Assembly: GCF_026210795.1 (NCBI RefSeq)
Contig: NC_089437.1
Span: 1,798,001 to 1,862,000, forward strand
From: Rhizophagus irregularis
Taxonomy: Eukaryota; Glomeromycota; Glomeromycetes; Glomerales; Glomeraceae
Direction: 5' to 3'
Length of the DNA: 64,000 nt
Shown here: piece by piece, positions 63,601 to 64,000 of the stretch
How the letters are laid out: every line of letters begins with the position of its first letter
Position numbering within the stretch: position 1 is the first letter of the stretch
Notes under the pieces: model-generated
The model's input: the letters and a program-made list of their open reading frames with translations, nothing else
Databases searched by the model: none
Told to the model about the DNA's origin: nothing
Position numbers and translations under genes: made by a program

Positions 63601-63753
63601 TTTCTGCCAGTTCTTCAGCAGAAGTAACTCCTACTATATGGGGAAGAAAAAACTTGTTAAAAGAAAAGAAAGGAAAATAAAAAATTGAGATAAATTAAAA
63701 GTAGAACCTGAAGACTGAAGCGATGCAGAAGCGGAGATTCGGCCTTCACTCAT
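60671..63753 (-). CDS. PPP1R21: KLRAQ-motif coiled-coil protein, PPP1R21-like
   Basis: Sixteen exons, all joining in frame, give about 609 residues: 63753-63708, 63633-63570, 63491-63449, 63378-63316, 63224-63141, 63053-62945, 62856-62750, 62652-62543, 62450-62312, 62215-62105, 62003-61904, 61826-61702, 61632-61518, 61440-61091, 61001-60882, 60814-60671. The first 110 residues match the KLRAQ domain of PPP1R21 (ELAEKYQKLFSEFSRIKAQ, HSVLKKAVRKEQ, LDLLNFHNERLTKRIQSLQD). The rest is nearly continuous coiled coil, with an acidic Ser/Asn-rich insert in exons 13-14. Animal PPP1R21 is the scaffold (Fy-2) of the FERRY complex, a Rab5 effector on early endosomes that also binds mRNA. The fungal protein is shorter than the human one (780). 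General golgin-like coiled coils are the main alternative, but the N-terminal block is specific. Confidence 0.83.
62905..62930. repeat. T-run/A-run junction in PPP1R21 intron
   Basis: About 14 T followed directly by about 12 A, one example of a self-complementary junction seen at roughly ten places in introns and spacers of this window. Confidence 0.7.
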
Positions 63754-64000
63754 TTTTGATAAATTATTAATATTTTTAATAAAATAAATAAAAATAAAAA
63801 ATAAAAATAAAAAAATTGTAGAAAAAAAAATATTAAGAGAAATATTTTATTTACCGGGTAACAAAGGGTTTGAGACAACCGATAACATCATGTGTTCTAA
63901 GATAATAACTCACATGAACTACGTAGCTTACTTGTATGTAAACTAGTTTTGAATAATTTTGGGACCCTGCATCAGATTTACTATAAAAATGTGGGGAATA
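63754..64000. other. Upstream flank of the PPP1R21-like gene
   Basis: 247 bp to the window edge, AT-rich, presumably 5' UTR and promoter. No further gene is visible. Confidence 0.5.

Overview
This 64 kb window is eukaryotic nuclear DNA from an intron-rich, very AT-rich fungus. Lineage markers are a short Mpv17-type gene, BTB-BACK, F-box and Sel1-kinase families of the kind expanded in arbuscular mycorrhizal fungi, a WDR7 orthologue with an apparent minor-spliceosome (U12-type) intron, and a PPP1R21-like gene. I infer Glomeromycotina (Rhizophagus-like); this is inference from gene content and composition, not a database match. No rRNA, tRNA or CRISPR was recognised.

Layout. 0-12.5 kb: 3' end of an Mpv17/PMP22 gene (+), IML1/DEPDC5 (-), a BTB-BACK gene with a decayed tail (-), then two tail-to-tail F-box paralogues (+ and -). 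12.5-18.2 kb: gene-poor, with a palindromic repeat cluster, broken coding remnants and a TA-flanked foldback element. 18.2-20.5 kb: one four-exon gene joining an MLKL-like helical N-terminus, a pseudokinase and Sel1 repeats. 20.5-30.7 kb: an intronless Ser/Thr-rich coiled-coil gene (+), a WrbA-type quinone reductase with a cysteine tail (-), and a Cdc20/Cdh1-family APC/C activator (+). 30.7-41 kb: a mobile-element region with a small foldback, a 3.45 kb terminal-inverted-repeat element, a pogo/mariner-like MITE, a Myb-like fragment and a higher-GC zone of decayed coding sequence.

41-64 kb is dense housekeeping sequence: CDC42 (-), FBXO21-like (-), PDH E1 alpha (+), TTC1-like (-), NDUFA1-like (+), WDR7 (-, 24 exons), mS35 (+), ATP12 (-), DGK1-like (-) and PPP1R21-like (-). 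Several encode mitochondrial proteins (PDH E1 alpha, NDUFA1, mS35, ATP12); others act in endolysosomal or nutrient signalling (IML1 in GATOR1, WDR7 in V-ATPase control, PPP1R21 as a Rab5 effector component). They are eukaryotic single genes, not operons.

Exon boundaries were placed by hand from GT-AG sites, frame continuity and family resemblance. Multi-exon models close in frame except where stated (one WDR7 junction). Nothing was computed or searched.
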